Origin: DATKWF01 sp035529715
GTDB taxonomy: Bacteria > Chloroflexota > Dehalococcoidia > Dehalococcoidales > RBG-16-60-22
Reading direction: 5' to 3'
Length of the DNA stretch: 14,066 nucleotides
NCBI GenBank assembly: GCA_035529715.1
Contig: DATKWF010000134.1
Span: 1 to 14,066 of the forward strand
Positions within the stretch are counted from its first letter, which is position 1. Each line of letters begins with the position of its first letter. Both the position numbers and the translations under genes were made by a program. This document shows, one piece after another, positions 1 to 6,835 of this stretch. The notes under the pieces are model-generated. The model worked only from the letters and a program-made list of their open reading frames with translations. It did no database searches and was not told where the DNA came from.

Positions 1-327
1 TACCGCTTCTTCACACTCAAGCAAGGGTAGACCGATATTTATGGCATTGCGGAAGAAGATGCGGGCAAAGCTTCTGGCAATTACACAGGAAACACCAGCT
101 GCTTTAATTGCCAGCGGGGCATGCTCCCGTGAGGAGCCACAGCCGAAGTTGGTAGTCGCCATGATTATATCGCCGGGTTGCACCTTGTTTAAGAAATCCT
201 TATCAATGTCTTCCATGCAGTGCTTTGCCAGCTCTGCCGGCTCGGAAACATTCAGGTAACGCGCCGGTATAATGACATCAGTATTTACATCAGCACCATA
301 CTTATGAACTTTTCCTTTTAGTATCAA
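1..327 (-). CDS. leuD: 3-isopropylmalate dehydratase small subunit, 3' end cut off by the window
   Basis: This is the small subunit of isopropylmalate isomerase, which pairs with LeuC to convert 2-isopropylmalate to 3-isopropylmalate in leucine synthesis. The visible 109 codons begin VHKYGADVNTDVIIPARYLN and contain the swivelling-domain signature FGCGSSREHAP followed by an ARSFARIFFRNAINIG stretch, all typical of the short (about 165-residue) archaeal-type LeuD. The remaining third or so lies left of base 1. The start is a TTG at 327, chosen because a perfect AGGAGG sits 7 bases upstream and the family's usual first residues follow directly. It is the last visible gene of the ilv-leu operon, 69 bases after the flavoprotein gene. 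Homoaconitase or another small-subunit paralogue is possible by sequence alone, but the leuA and leuC neighbours favour LeuD. Confidence 0.93.
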   Translation of the reverse strand, partial: MILKGKVHKYGADVNTDVIIPARYLNVSEPAELAKHCMEDIDKDFLNKVQPGDIIMATTNFGCGSSREHAPLAIKAAGVSCVIARSFARIFFRNAINIGLPLLECEEAV

Positions 328-334
328 GAGATAG

Positions 335-340
335 CCTCCT
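335..340 (-). promoter_or_regulatory. Shine-Dalgarno site of leuD
   Basis: On the minus strand this reads AGGAGG, 7 bases before the TTG at 327. It decides the start of leuD, since no in-frame ATG lies nearby and the LeuD family N-terminus begins at that point. Confidence 0.75.
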
Positions 341-396
341 TGGTTAGCTTCTTTAGTACTTACCGCTTCACCAGCACATTCTCAAAATCCTTAACT

Positions 397-861
397 TTAG
401 TATCCAGATTGCTTACCGGTAATGCGCTCAATATCAACCCTGACAACAGAGCTCAAATCCAGCCTTGATTTTGGAAAACTGAACTCACCTTCAGAATAGT
501 GTTTCATAATCAATTCCAAGCCGTGAATTTTTTCTCCGTCACTTTCCACAATACGGGCTTTTCCCACCCCAATAACACTCCTGTATTTCATTGTCCAGTC
601 GCATGGACTTGTAGCAAACACTGTTTCCACATCGGCTTCCATTTCGAAAGAAACCCTGTCATTTTTCTCAATTAACTCAACTTTCCGCCCCTCCAGAGCC
701 CCGTGAAAGTAAAGAGCCCCTCTCTCGTAACCAAAACAGACCGGAACCACATAAGGTTCATCACCATCTATCAGTCCGATCCGGCAGTTTATCGACTTTT
801 TTATTATCGCCTCTATTTCGCTAATATCGGTAATTTCTCTCTCTTTTTTCTGCATATGCAC
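397..861 (-). CDS. pyridoxamine 5'-phosphate oxidase-fold flavin-binding protein (Pyridox_ox_2/Nim-like)
   Basis: A 154-residue protein of the split-barrel FMN-binding superfamily. Recognisable family stretches are PYVVPVCFGYERGALYFHGA (residues 37-55), a GRKVELIEKNDRVSFEME block (58-75), the SVIGVGKARIV strand (95-105) and the C-terminal RVDIERITGKQSG ending. This resembles the Pyridox_ox_2/NimA-like group, whose members bind flavin and are often of unknown substrate. It is not the classical PdxH. There is no signal peptide or membrane segment. It lies between leuC and leuD on the same strand (54 bases after leuC, 69 before leuD), so it is probably co-transcribed with leucine genes, but no role in leucine synthesis is known for this family. 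The start is uncertain: GTG at 861 or ATG at 855, neither with a strong Shine-Dalgarno site. Confidence 0.82.
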   Translation of the reverse strand: MHMQKKEREITDISEIEAIIKKSINCRIGLIDGDEPYVVPVCFGYERGALYFHGALEGRKVELIEKNDRVSFEMEADVETVFATSPCDWTMKYRSVIGVGKARIVESDGEKIHGLELIMKHYSEGEFSFPKSRLDLSSVVRVDIERITGKQSGY

Positions 862-915
862 CCAGCCAAGTTCATTATTTGCTTTGGCAGCACCTACACC
901 ATTTAGTCTTATACC

Positions 916-2172
916 TCACGATAAAATATCTGCCGGACTAGCAATCTTACCGGCTACGGCACTGGCAGCTGCCACCGCCGGGTTCGACAGATAGACCTCT
1001 GCCCTGGGACTCCCCATCCTGCCAACAAAATTACGGTTGGTGGTAGAGATACACCGCTCACCAGCCGCCAGGACTCCCATATGACCACCCAGGCAGGGGC
1101 CACAGGTCGGGGTGCTGACTGCAGCACCGGCTTTAATAAATATCTCTATCAGGTTTTCGTTTAAGGCGTCGATATATACCTGCTGCGAGCCGGGAATAAT
1201 TATGCAGCGTACTTTAGGGTGTACCTTTTTCCCTTTTAATATCTCAGCAGCAACACGCAAATCTTCAAGACGACCATTGGTGCAACTGCCAATTACTACC
1301 TGGTTGATTTCTATGTCCCCTACCTCGCTAACTGGCTTTACATTTGCCGGGGAATGAGGCAGAGCAACCTGAGGCTCAAGGCCAGAGACATCATATTCAA
1401 TAGTCCGTGAATATTCGGTATCATTATCCGCTTCATATACGTTATAGGAACGCTTTGCCCTTGATTTTATGTAAAGTTGCGTCTTGTTATCTACCCTGAA
1501 GAGGCCAGCTTTAGCTCCAGCCTCAATAGCCATATTAGCCATGGTAAATCGTCCATCCATGGAAAGCTTTTCTATCGCCTCACCATTAAACTCCATTGCC
1601 GAATAAAGCGCTCCATCCACACCAATACTACCAATAGTATGAAGAATTAAGTCCTTACCCCCTACCCATTCCCCCAAATCGCCATGGTAAACCAGTTTTA
1701 TTGTCGGTGGCACTTTCATCCAGATGTCACCGGTTGCCATAGCCACAGCAATGTCAGTTGACCCCATACCGGTAGCAAAAGCGCCCAAAGCACCATAGGT
1801 ACAGGTGTGCGAGTCGGCTCCGATAACTACTTCCCCGGGAAGAACCAAGCCCTGCTCGGGTAAGAGGACGTGCTCGATGCCCATTTGGCCCACTTCAAAG
1901 TAAAGCGTTCCGTGCTCATAACAAAACTCCCTCATCAGCTTGGCCTGCTCGGCAGAGGCGATATCTTTACCCGGCATAAAGTGGTCAGGTACCATCACCA
2001 CCCTTTTGGGGTCAAAGACCTTACCCACCCCGATGCGCTGGAACTCCTTAATGGCAATCGGGGCAGTGATATCATTGGCCACTATCAGATCTACCCGGAC
2101 ATTGATAAACTCGCCCGGACTCACACCCTTTTTACCAGCATGAGCCGCCAGTATTTTCTCAGCTAAAGTCAA
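916..2172 (-). CDS. leuC: 3-isopropylmalate dehydratase large subunit (short HacA/archaeal type)
   Basis: Aconitase-superfamily large subunit of isopropylmalate isomerase, acting with LeuD in leucine synthesis in the cytoplasm. At 418 residues it matches the shorter archaeal/HacA-like LeuC class rather than the roughly 466-residue enterobacterial form. Visible motifs are GADSHTCTYGALGAFATGMG (118-137) and the [4Fe-4S] ligands Cys297 in VIGSCTNGR and Cys357/Cys360 in TPTCGPCLGGHMG, followed by STTNRNFVGRMGS (376-388). The start is a TTG at 2172 with AAGGAG about 7 bases upstream. The only nearby ATG is out of frame and runs straight into a stop. It follows the MgtC-like gene by 50 bases and precedes the flavoprotein gene by 54. 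Homoaconitase is the alternative for this subfamily, but adjacent leuA and leuD make leucine synthesis much more likely. Confidence 0.95.
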   Translation of the reverse strand: MTLAEKILAAHAGKKGVSPGEFINVRVDLIVANDITAPIAIKEFQRIGVGKVFDPKRVVMVPDHFMPGKDIASAEQAKLMREFCYEHGTLYFEVGQMGIEHVLLPEQGLVLPGEVVIGADSHTCTYGALGAFATGMGSTDIAVAMATGDIWMKVPPTIKLVYHGDLGEWVGGKDLILHTIGSIGVDGALYSAMEFNGEAIEKLSMDGRFTMANMAIEAGAKAGLFRVDNKTQLYIKSRAKRSYNVYEADNDTEYSRTIEYDVSGLEPQVALPHSPANVKPVSEVGDIEINQVVIGSCTNGRLEDLRVAAEILKGKKVHPKVRCIIIPGSQQVYIDALNENLIEIFIKAGAAVSTPTCGPCLGGHMGVLAAGERCISTTNRNFVGRMGSPRAEVYLSNPAVAAASAVAGKIASPADILS

Positions 2173-2222
2173 TACATTTCTCCTTCCCAGGAACGCCTAG
2201 ATAATAAAGCCTGAGACAGTTT

Positions 2223-2621
2223 TTACCGAATATGGTGAGGAAGAAACAACACAACTAATACAATGGCGGTGGCAACTGCTGAGACCACATACAAGCCAGC
2301 CCCAGCCGCCAGACCAATGCCGGCTACCGCCCATATAGTAGCCGCTGTAGTCAGCCCACCTACAATACCCTCACCACTGCGTAAAATAGCACCGGCACCG
2401 AGAAAACCAATCCCGGCCACCACTCCGGAAGCAACCCTGGCGGCGTCATCAGTGTCAAAGCCGTAAATAGAGACTACAGTGAACAGGGCAGCCCCAACAC
2501 AGATAAGAATATGAGTTCTGAGTCCAGCCGGTTTGTCCGCTCTTTCCCGCTGGTAGCCAATGATAGCCCCCAGGGCGGCTGCCAGCAGAAGACGCAAGAC
2601 AACTTCCACTTCTGTTCCCAT
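2223..2621 (-). CDS. MgtC/SapB family small integral membrane protein
   Basis: A 132-residue hydrophobic protein with the MgtC/SapB signature: LLLAAALGAIIGYQRER (11-27) leading into KPAGLRTHILICVGAALFTV (30-49), then AGIGFLGAGAILR (69-81) and VGGLTTAATIWAVAGIGLAA (87-106). About five membrane segments can be placed at roughly 5-23, 36-54, 63-81, 88-105 and 108-127. The C-terminal ACT-like soluble domain found in Salmonella MgtC (about 230 residues) is absent, so this is a core-only form. Family members are linked to low-magnesium survival and regulation of membrane ATPase, but the biochemical function is unsettled. The start is the ATG at 2621 with AGGTG 6 bases upstream. The gene begins 8 bases after leuA stops, so it is translated from the leu operon. 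Why it sits there is unknown. Confidence 0.87.
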   Translation of the reverse strand: MGTEVEVVLRLLLAAALGAIIGYQRERADKPAGLRTHILICVGAALFTVVSIYGFDTDDAARVASGVVAGIGFLGAGAILRSGEGIVGGLTTAATIWAVAGIGLAAGAGLYVVSAVATAIVLVVLFLPHHIR

Positions 2622-2629
2622 CTCGGCAC

Positions 2630-4150
2630 CTACTTTGTTAACTGTTTAGCCGCTAATAGTCTATTAAGGGCATTCATATAAGCCTTAGCACTGGCGACAA
2701 TAATGTCAGTGTCAGCTCCTCGTCCGGTATAGGTTATGCCGTCACTCTCTATCCTGATCAGCACCTCACCAATAGCATCAATACCTTCAGTGACCGATTT
2801 GACAGTAAACTCAATGAGGTTATTTGACACCTGCACTATCTTGTTAATGGCCTTGAATACCGCATCAACTGGACCAGCGCCCAGAGCCGCGTCAGCCAAA
2901 ATCTGTCCACCAGGGCCAATGAGTACTACAGAAGCAGTGGGAATACCTCTATCCCCGCAGGACACCTGAACACGGTCAAGATGATATATCTCGGTTACGG
3001 TACGTAACTCCTCAGCAACTAAAGACTCAATATCTTTGTCAGTAACTTCCTTTTTCTTATCCGCCAGCTCTTTGAACGCCATAAATACGCGGTTGAAATC
3101 CGTCTCAGCCAAGGTATAGCCCAGTTCGGCTAGACGTTCCTTAAAGGCATGCCGACCACTAAGCTTGCCCATCACCAGGCTACTTGCCGGTAGCCCCACT
3201 GTTCTGGGGTCAATTATCTCAAAGGTTATCGGCATTTTGATAACCCCATCCTGGTGTATCCCCGACTCATGGCGAAATGCGTTAGCGCCAACGATAGCCT
3301 TATTCGGCTGAACCAGAAAACCGGTTAGCTCGCTTACCAAGCGGCTGGTTTTATAGATTTGTTTGGTATCAATACCAGTTTCTACATTAAAAAAGTCACT
3401 GCGAGTCTTGATTGCCATCACAACTTCTTCGAGCGAGGCATTGCCTGCCCTCTCCCCGATACCGTTAATCGTACACTCCACCTGCCTGGCTCCCCGTTTG
3501 ACTGCTTCCAGGCTATTAGCCACCGCCAGCCCCAGGTCATTATGGCAGTGCATACTGACCACCGCCTGGCCTATATTTGGTACATTCTGGAAAATTCCTT
3601 CAATTAACCGGCCAAATTCATCTGGAATGGCATAGCCCACCGTATCAGGGATATTCACTGTAGTAGCTCCGGCGTTAATAGCTACCTCCAGAATCTGATA
3701 GAGATACGCCGGCTCAGTTCGGCTGGCATCCATAGGCGAAAACTCTACGTCGCCGCAATATTTTTTCGCCCGGGCTACCATATCAGCAGCCAGTTGCAGA
3801 ATTTCCTCGCGACTTTTTTTCATCCCGTGCAGGAGATGTATGTCTGAAGACGACACGAACACATGTATTCGGGGATGTTCCGCTTCTTGCACTGCTTCCC
3901 AGGCGCGGTCAATATCTTTGGGATTGGCCCGAGCCAGACCGCAAATCACCGGGTTACGAACCTCCCGGGCGATATGGCTCACTGCTTCAAAATCACCCTG
4001 AGAGCTGATAGGAAAGCCAGCCTCAATAACATCCACACCAAGCTTCTCCAGATGCTTGGCTATCTCCATTTTCTCCTGAATGTTCAGGCTTCCCCCAGCC
4101 GCCTGCTCTCCATCCCGCAAGGTGGTGTCAAAGATAACAACCTTGTCCAT
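2630..4150 (-). CDS. leuA: 2-isopropylmalate synthase
   Basis: First committed enzyme of leucine synthesis: it condenses acetyl-CoA with 2-oxoisovalerate. From the chosen start the protein is 506 residues. The TIM-barrel catalytic domain opens with FDTTLRDGEQAAGG (7-20), carries the metal-binding HCHND (201-205) and GIGERAGN (230-237), and continues through ANAFRHESGIHQDG. The C-terminal LeuA dimer/allosteric domain follows from about 365 to the end and contains the GPVDAVFKAINKI stretch, so leucine feedback is plausible. The frame is open to a TTG at 4180, but the ATG at 4150 is preferred: it has AGAGGG 9 bases upstream and begins MDKVVIFDTT as the family does, while the upstream candidates lack a ribosome site. 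Citramalate synthase and homocitrate synthase are close relatives. The barrel motifs look most like LeuA, and the neighbours agree. Confidence 0.93.
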   Translation of the reverse strand: MDKVVIFDTTLRDGEQAAGGSLNIQEKMEIAKHLEKLGVDVIEAGFPISSQGDFEAVSHIAREVRNPVICGLARANPKDIDRAWEAVQEAEHPRIHVFVSSSDIHLLHGMKKSREEILQLAADMVARAKKYCGDVEFSPMDASRTEPAYLYQILEVAINAGATTVNIPDTVGYAIPDEFGRLIEGIFQNVPNIGQAVVSMHCHNDLGLAVANSLEAVKRGARQVECTINGIGERAGNASLEEVVMAIKTRSDFFNVETGIDTKQIYKTSRLVSELTGFLVQPNKAIVGANAFRHESGIHQDGVIKMPITFEIIDPRTVGLPASSLVMGKLSGRHAFKERLAELGYTLAETDFNRVFMAFKELADKKKEVTDKDIESLVAEELRTVTEIYHLDRVQVSCGDRGIPTASVVLIGPGGQILADAALGAGPVDAVFKAINKIVQVSNNLIEFTVKSVTEGIDAIGEVLIRIESDGITYTGRGADTDIIVASAKAYMNALNRLLAAKQLTK

Positions 4151-4159
4151 ATCTAAATT

Positions 4160-4165
4160 CCCTCT
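4160..4165 (-). promoter_or_regulatory. Shine-Dalgarno site deciding the leuA start
   Basis: AGAGGG on the minus strand lies 9 bases before the ATG at 4150. The other in-frame starts, TTG at 4180 and ATG at 4171, have no purine-rich site in front, so the 506-residue form is preferred. Confidence 0.6.
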
Positions 4166-4215
4166 TGCCATATTCAGCAAAGAACAGAAGCAATCGTCCC
4201 GATTGGTATTGTCTA

Positions 4216-4761
4216 TCAGGATGCTTTCTGTCTTTTTATTATTGCCTTGGATGTGTTTACCTTTGCTGGCTGGCCAGTGTTTCCCCGAATCATGGCAATA
4301 CGCCCAGTCCGGGCCACTTCCTTGATGCCAAAACCACGGAGTAAATTTAACAATGACTCAATCTTATCCTCATCACCGGTAATCTCAATTACCAATGAAT
4401 CAGAAGCAACGTCTACTATATTAGCCCTAAATATATCCGCAATCTCAATAATCTCACCTCGACTGGACGAAGTAGCTTTCACCTTTATCAGCGCCAGTTC
4501 CCGGGTAGTTATGTTTTCAGCGGTAATGTCAACCGCTTTGACCACATCTACAACCTTATCCAGCTGTTTCCTAACCTGTTCCACCATCGTGGCTGACCCG
4601 TTAACGACGAATGTCATACGCGATAAATGGGGCAATTCACTATGCCCAACGGCGATACTCTCAATGTTGAAACCGCGCCTCCGAAAAAGGCTTGCCATGC
4701 GGTTAAGCACACCGGGCTTATCTTCCACCAACGCAACTATTGTATGTTTCGCACTGATCAT
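4216..4761 (-). CDS. ilvN: acetohydroxyacid synthase regulatory (small) subunit, full length
   Basis: Regulatory subunit that stimulates the IlvB catalytic subunit and confers feedback by branched-chain amino acids. The 181 residues comprise an N-terminal ACT domain (about 5-78; LVEDKPGVLNRMASLFRRRG, then GFNIESIAVG), a linker with ITTRELALIKVKA, and the C-terminal ALS_ss_C-type domain (about 85-160; FRANIVDVASDSLVIEITG). A basic tail of about 20 residues follows. The Gly of KPGVL and the Asn of GFNI, equivalent to valine-site residues in E. coli IlvH, are kept. The start ATG at 4761 has AAGGAG about 15 bases upstream, a rather long spacing. It lies 43 bases after a shorter paralogue and 65 before leuA. 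In related gene clusters ilvC commonly occupies this position, and here it is missing. Confidence 0.94.
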   Translation of the reverse strand: MISAKHTIVALVEDKPGVLNRMASLFRRRGFNIESIAVGHSELPHLSRMTFVVNGSATMVEQVRKQLDKVVDVVKAVDITAENITTRELALIKVKATSSSRGEIIEIADIFRANIVDVASDSLVIEITGDEDKIESLLNLLRGFGIKEVARTGRIAMIRGNTGQPAKVNTSKAIIKRQKAS

Positions 4762-4804
4762 ATAATTGTGCCTGTTCTCCTTGCCAGTTTAACCAAAAAC
4801 AGTT

Positions 4805-5077
4805 CTACTCCACGTCTCTGGTGGTAACATCGGCTACTTTAACCACATCTACTATCTTTTCCAGCTGCTTCCTGACCTGCCCCAGCATACTCGCCGACCC
4901 AGAGACGACAATGGCGACACGGGTGAGCCCGGGCATTTCACTATCTTCACTCTCAATAGTTTCCAGCACATTAACGCTTTGAATATTAAAACCTCGTCTC
5001 CGAAAAACGTTTGACATCCGATTTAATACACCGGGCTTATCCTCAACCAGTGCCAGCAAAATATGTTTCGTTACCAC
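4805..5077 (-). CDS. ACT-domain-only acetohydroxyacid synthase small subunit paralogue
   Basis: A 90-residue IlvN/IlvM-like protein that begins KHILLALVEDKPGVLNRMSN and consists of a single ACT domain. It is clearly paralogous to the downstream 181-residue subunit, sharing EDKPGVLNRM, FRRRGFNI, QVRKQL and VDVVK. It stops at VTTRDVE, exactly where the other copy enters its C-terminal domain. The bases after the stop do not encode a remnant of that domain in the same frame, so this is not a simple nonsense mutation. It also has an acidic loop about six residues longer (ETIESEDSEMPG) between the first helix region and the next strand. The valine-site Gly and Asn are kept. The start is GTG at 5077, with AAAGGG about 11 bases upstream and 22 bases after ilvB. 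The length resembles enterobacterial IlvM/IlvN, which are functional, so it is probably a working regulator. Confidence 0.9.
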   Translation of the reverse strand: MVTKHILLALVEDKPGVLNRMSNVFRRRGFNIQSVNVLETIESEDSEMPGLTRVAIVVSGSASMLGQVRKQLEKIVDVVKVADVTTRDVE

Positions 5078-5099
5078 TGCAGATATTACCCTTTACCGC

Positions 5100-6824
5100 T
5101 TAGATATTACTCACTGGAAGTTTGGTGGAATCAGAGACCGCTTTCACCATTTTCTTCGGCTCTTCAACAGTTTCGTCGAGAGATGCCCCAGGTGGTACCA
5201 TCGGATACACATTTTCTTCCGGTTCCACCATAAAATCTATCAGGAAAGGACCAGGATGCGCCATGGCCTGCTCAATAGCCGGCACTACTTCCTCTCTGCG
5301 GGTAACCCTGACCCCGGGGAGGCAATATCCTTCAGCAATCTTGACAAAGTCAGGGCTGGATAAAGGTGACGCTACATATCGTCTTCCATAGAACAATTCC
5401 TGCCACTGCCTGATCATACCCAGATAGCCATTATTTAGAATCGCTATCTTCACCGCAATATCATCCTGAACTAAAGTGGCCAGCTCCTGAATTGTCATCT
5501 GAAAGCCCCCGTCGCCATCAATTACCCAGACCGGCCTATCCGGGCAACCCACCTTGGCCCCCATAGCCGCTGGCAGTCCAAATCCCATCGTCCCCAAGCC
5601 ACCCGATGTAAGAAAACTGTTTGGTTTATCATAGAAGTAATGTTGAGCTGCCCACATCTGATTCTGTCCGACGCCGGTGGCGACAATAGCCTCACCTTTA
5701 GTTACCTCATATATTTTGCGAACCACGTACTGAGGCAGGAGGCCATCGGTCTCTCTAATTGCAGTTGAAGGGTGTTCTCTCCTCAAATCATCAAGCTCCC
5801 CGACCCACTCAACGTGCACAGTAGGAGTAATCAGTTTATTTAATTCCTGAAGAACCGCCCTAACATCACCGACGATGGGCACATCAACACGAACGTTTTT
5901 ACCTATCTCAGCCGGGTCGACATCAATGTGAATAATAGGACTATGAGGTGCGAAAGCACTTACCTTGCCAGTGAATCTATCATCAAACCTCATCCCAATA
6001 GCAATAAGTAAGTCAGCTTTATTCACTGCCCGGTTAGCATAATACATACCATGCATGCCAACCATTCCATAACTGAGAGGATGAGACTCAGGAAAGCAGC
6101 CGACACCCAGCAACGTGGTAACCACCGGTATTTGTGCTTCTTCGACAAGCTGTTTCAGTTCAGCACATGCCTCAGAAATCATTACCCCTCTACCCGCAAA
6201 AATAAGGGGGCGTTTAGCTTCATTTATAAGCTTAGCCGCCTTCTTGATTTGTGCCGGGTGCCCTTGAATGGTTGGTTTGTAACCGGGCAAATTCACTCGG
6301 CTGGGATAGTTAAATTCTGTCTGCTCCATGAAAATGTCACGTGGTATGTCAATAAGTACCGGTCCGGGTCGGCCAGTCCTGGCTAAATGAAATGACTCTT
6401 TAATCACCTCAGCCAGTGAACTTATGTCAAGGACAAGATAATTGTGTTTGGTAATGGGTAGTGTGATACCGGTAATATCTGTCTCCTGGAAAGCATCTTT
6501 GCCAATGAAGGGCCTGGCCACCTGACCGGTAATGGCTACTATCGGGGATGAATCAAGAAAGGCAGTAGCAATGCCGGTTACCAGATTAGTAGCACCTGGG
6601 CCTGAAGTAGCCAAGCATACCCCGACCTTTCCCGTAGCCCGAGCATAACCATCGGCCGCATGAGCCGCCGCCTGTTCGTGGCGTACCAAAGCATGGCGCA
6701 GCTTAGGATACTGAGGCAAAGTATCATAAAGTGGTAAAGTAGAACCACCGGGAATACCAAAAATAACCTCAACTCCTTCTCTTTCCAGTACCTCACACAA
6801 AATCTGGGCGCCAGTCATTTTCAT
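5100..6824 (-). CDS. ilvB: acetohydroxyacid (acetolactate) synthase catalytic subunit
   Basis: ThDP- and FAD-dependent enzyme that condenses two pyruvates, or pyruvate with 2-oxobutyrate, as the first common step of valine/leucine and isoleucine synthesis. The 574-residue length is normal. The catalytic Glu50 lies in VRHEQAAAHAADGYAR, followed by SGPGATNLVTGIATA (74-88). The AHAS hallmark RFDDRFTGK is at 279-287, and the ThDP motif runs from GDG (437-439) to NN (464-465). Trp474 in GMIRQWQ matches the tryptophan that favours 2-oxobutyrate in known AHAS enzymes. These features separate it from pyruvate oxidase or catabolic acetolactate synthase. The start ATG at 6824 has AGGAGG 5 bases upstream, overlapping the end of ilvD (11-base gap). 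It is followed at once by two small regulatory subunits, an arrangement that suggests a three-component enzyme. Confidence 0.97.
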   Translation of the reverse strand: MKMTGAQILCEVLEREGVEVIFGIPGGSTLPLYDTLPQYPKLRHALVRHEQAAAHAADGYARATGKVGVCLATSGPGATNLVTGIATAFLDSSPIVAITGQVARPFIGKDAFQETDITGITLPITKHNYLVLDISSLAEVIKESFHLARTGRPGPVLIDIPRDIFMEQTEFNYPSRVNLPGYKPTIQGHPAQIKKAAKLINEAKRPLIFAGRGVMISEACAELKQLVEEAQIPVVTTLLGVGCFPESHPLSYGMVGMHGMYYANRAVNKADLLIAIGMRFDDRFTGKVSAFAPHSPIIHIDVDPAEIGKNVRVDVPIVGDVRAVLQELNKLITPTVHVEWVGELDDLRREHPSTAIRETDGLLPQYVVRKIYEVTKGEAIVATGVGQNQMWAAQHYFYDKPNSFLTSGGLGTMGFGLPAAMGAKVGCPDRPVWVIDGDGGFQMTIQELATLVQDDIAVKIAILNNGYLGMIRQWQELFYGRRYVASPLSSPDFVKIAEGYCLPGVRVTRREEVVPAIEQAMAHPGPFLIDFMVEPEENVYPMVPPGASLDETVEEPKKMVKAVSDSTKLPVSNI

Positions 6825-6835
6825 AATAGCCTCCT

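Noticed and set aside
4247..4765. A 172-codon plus-strand ORF antisense to the full-length ilvN.
   Set aside because: It mirrors the coding gene on the other strand, has no family-like motifs, and the minus-strand gene is unmistakable.
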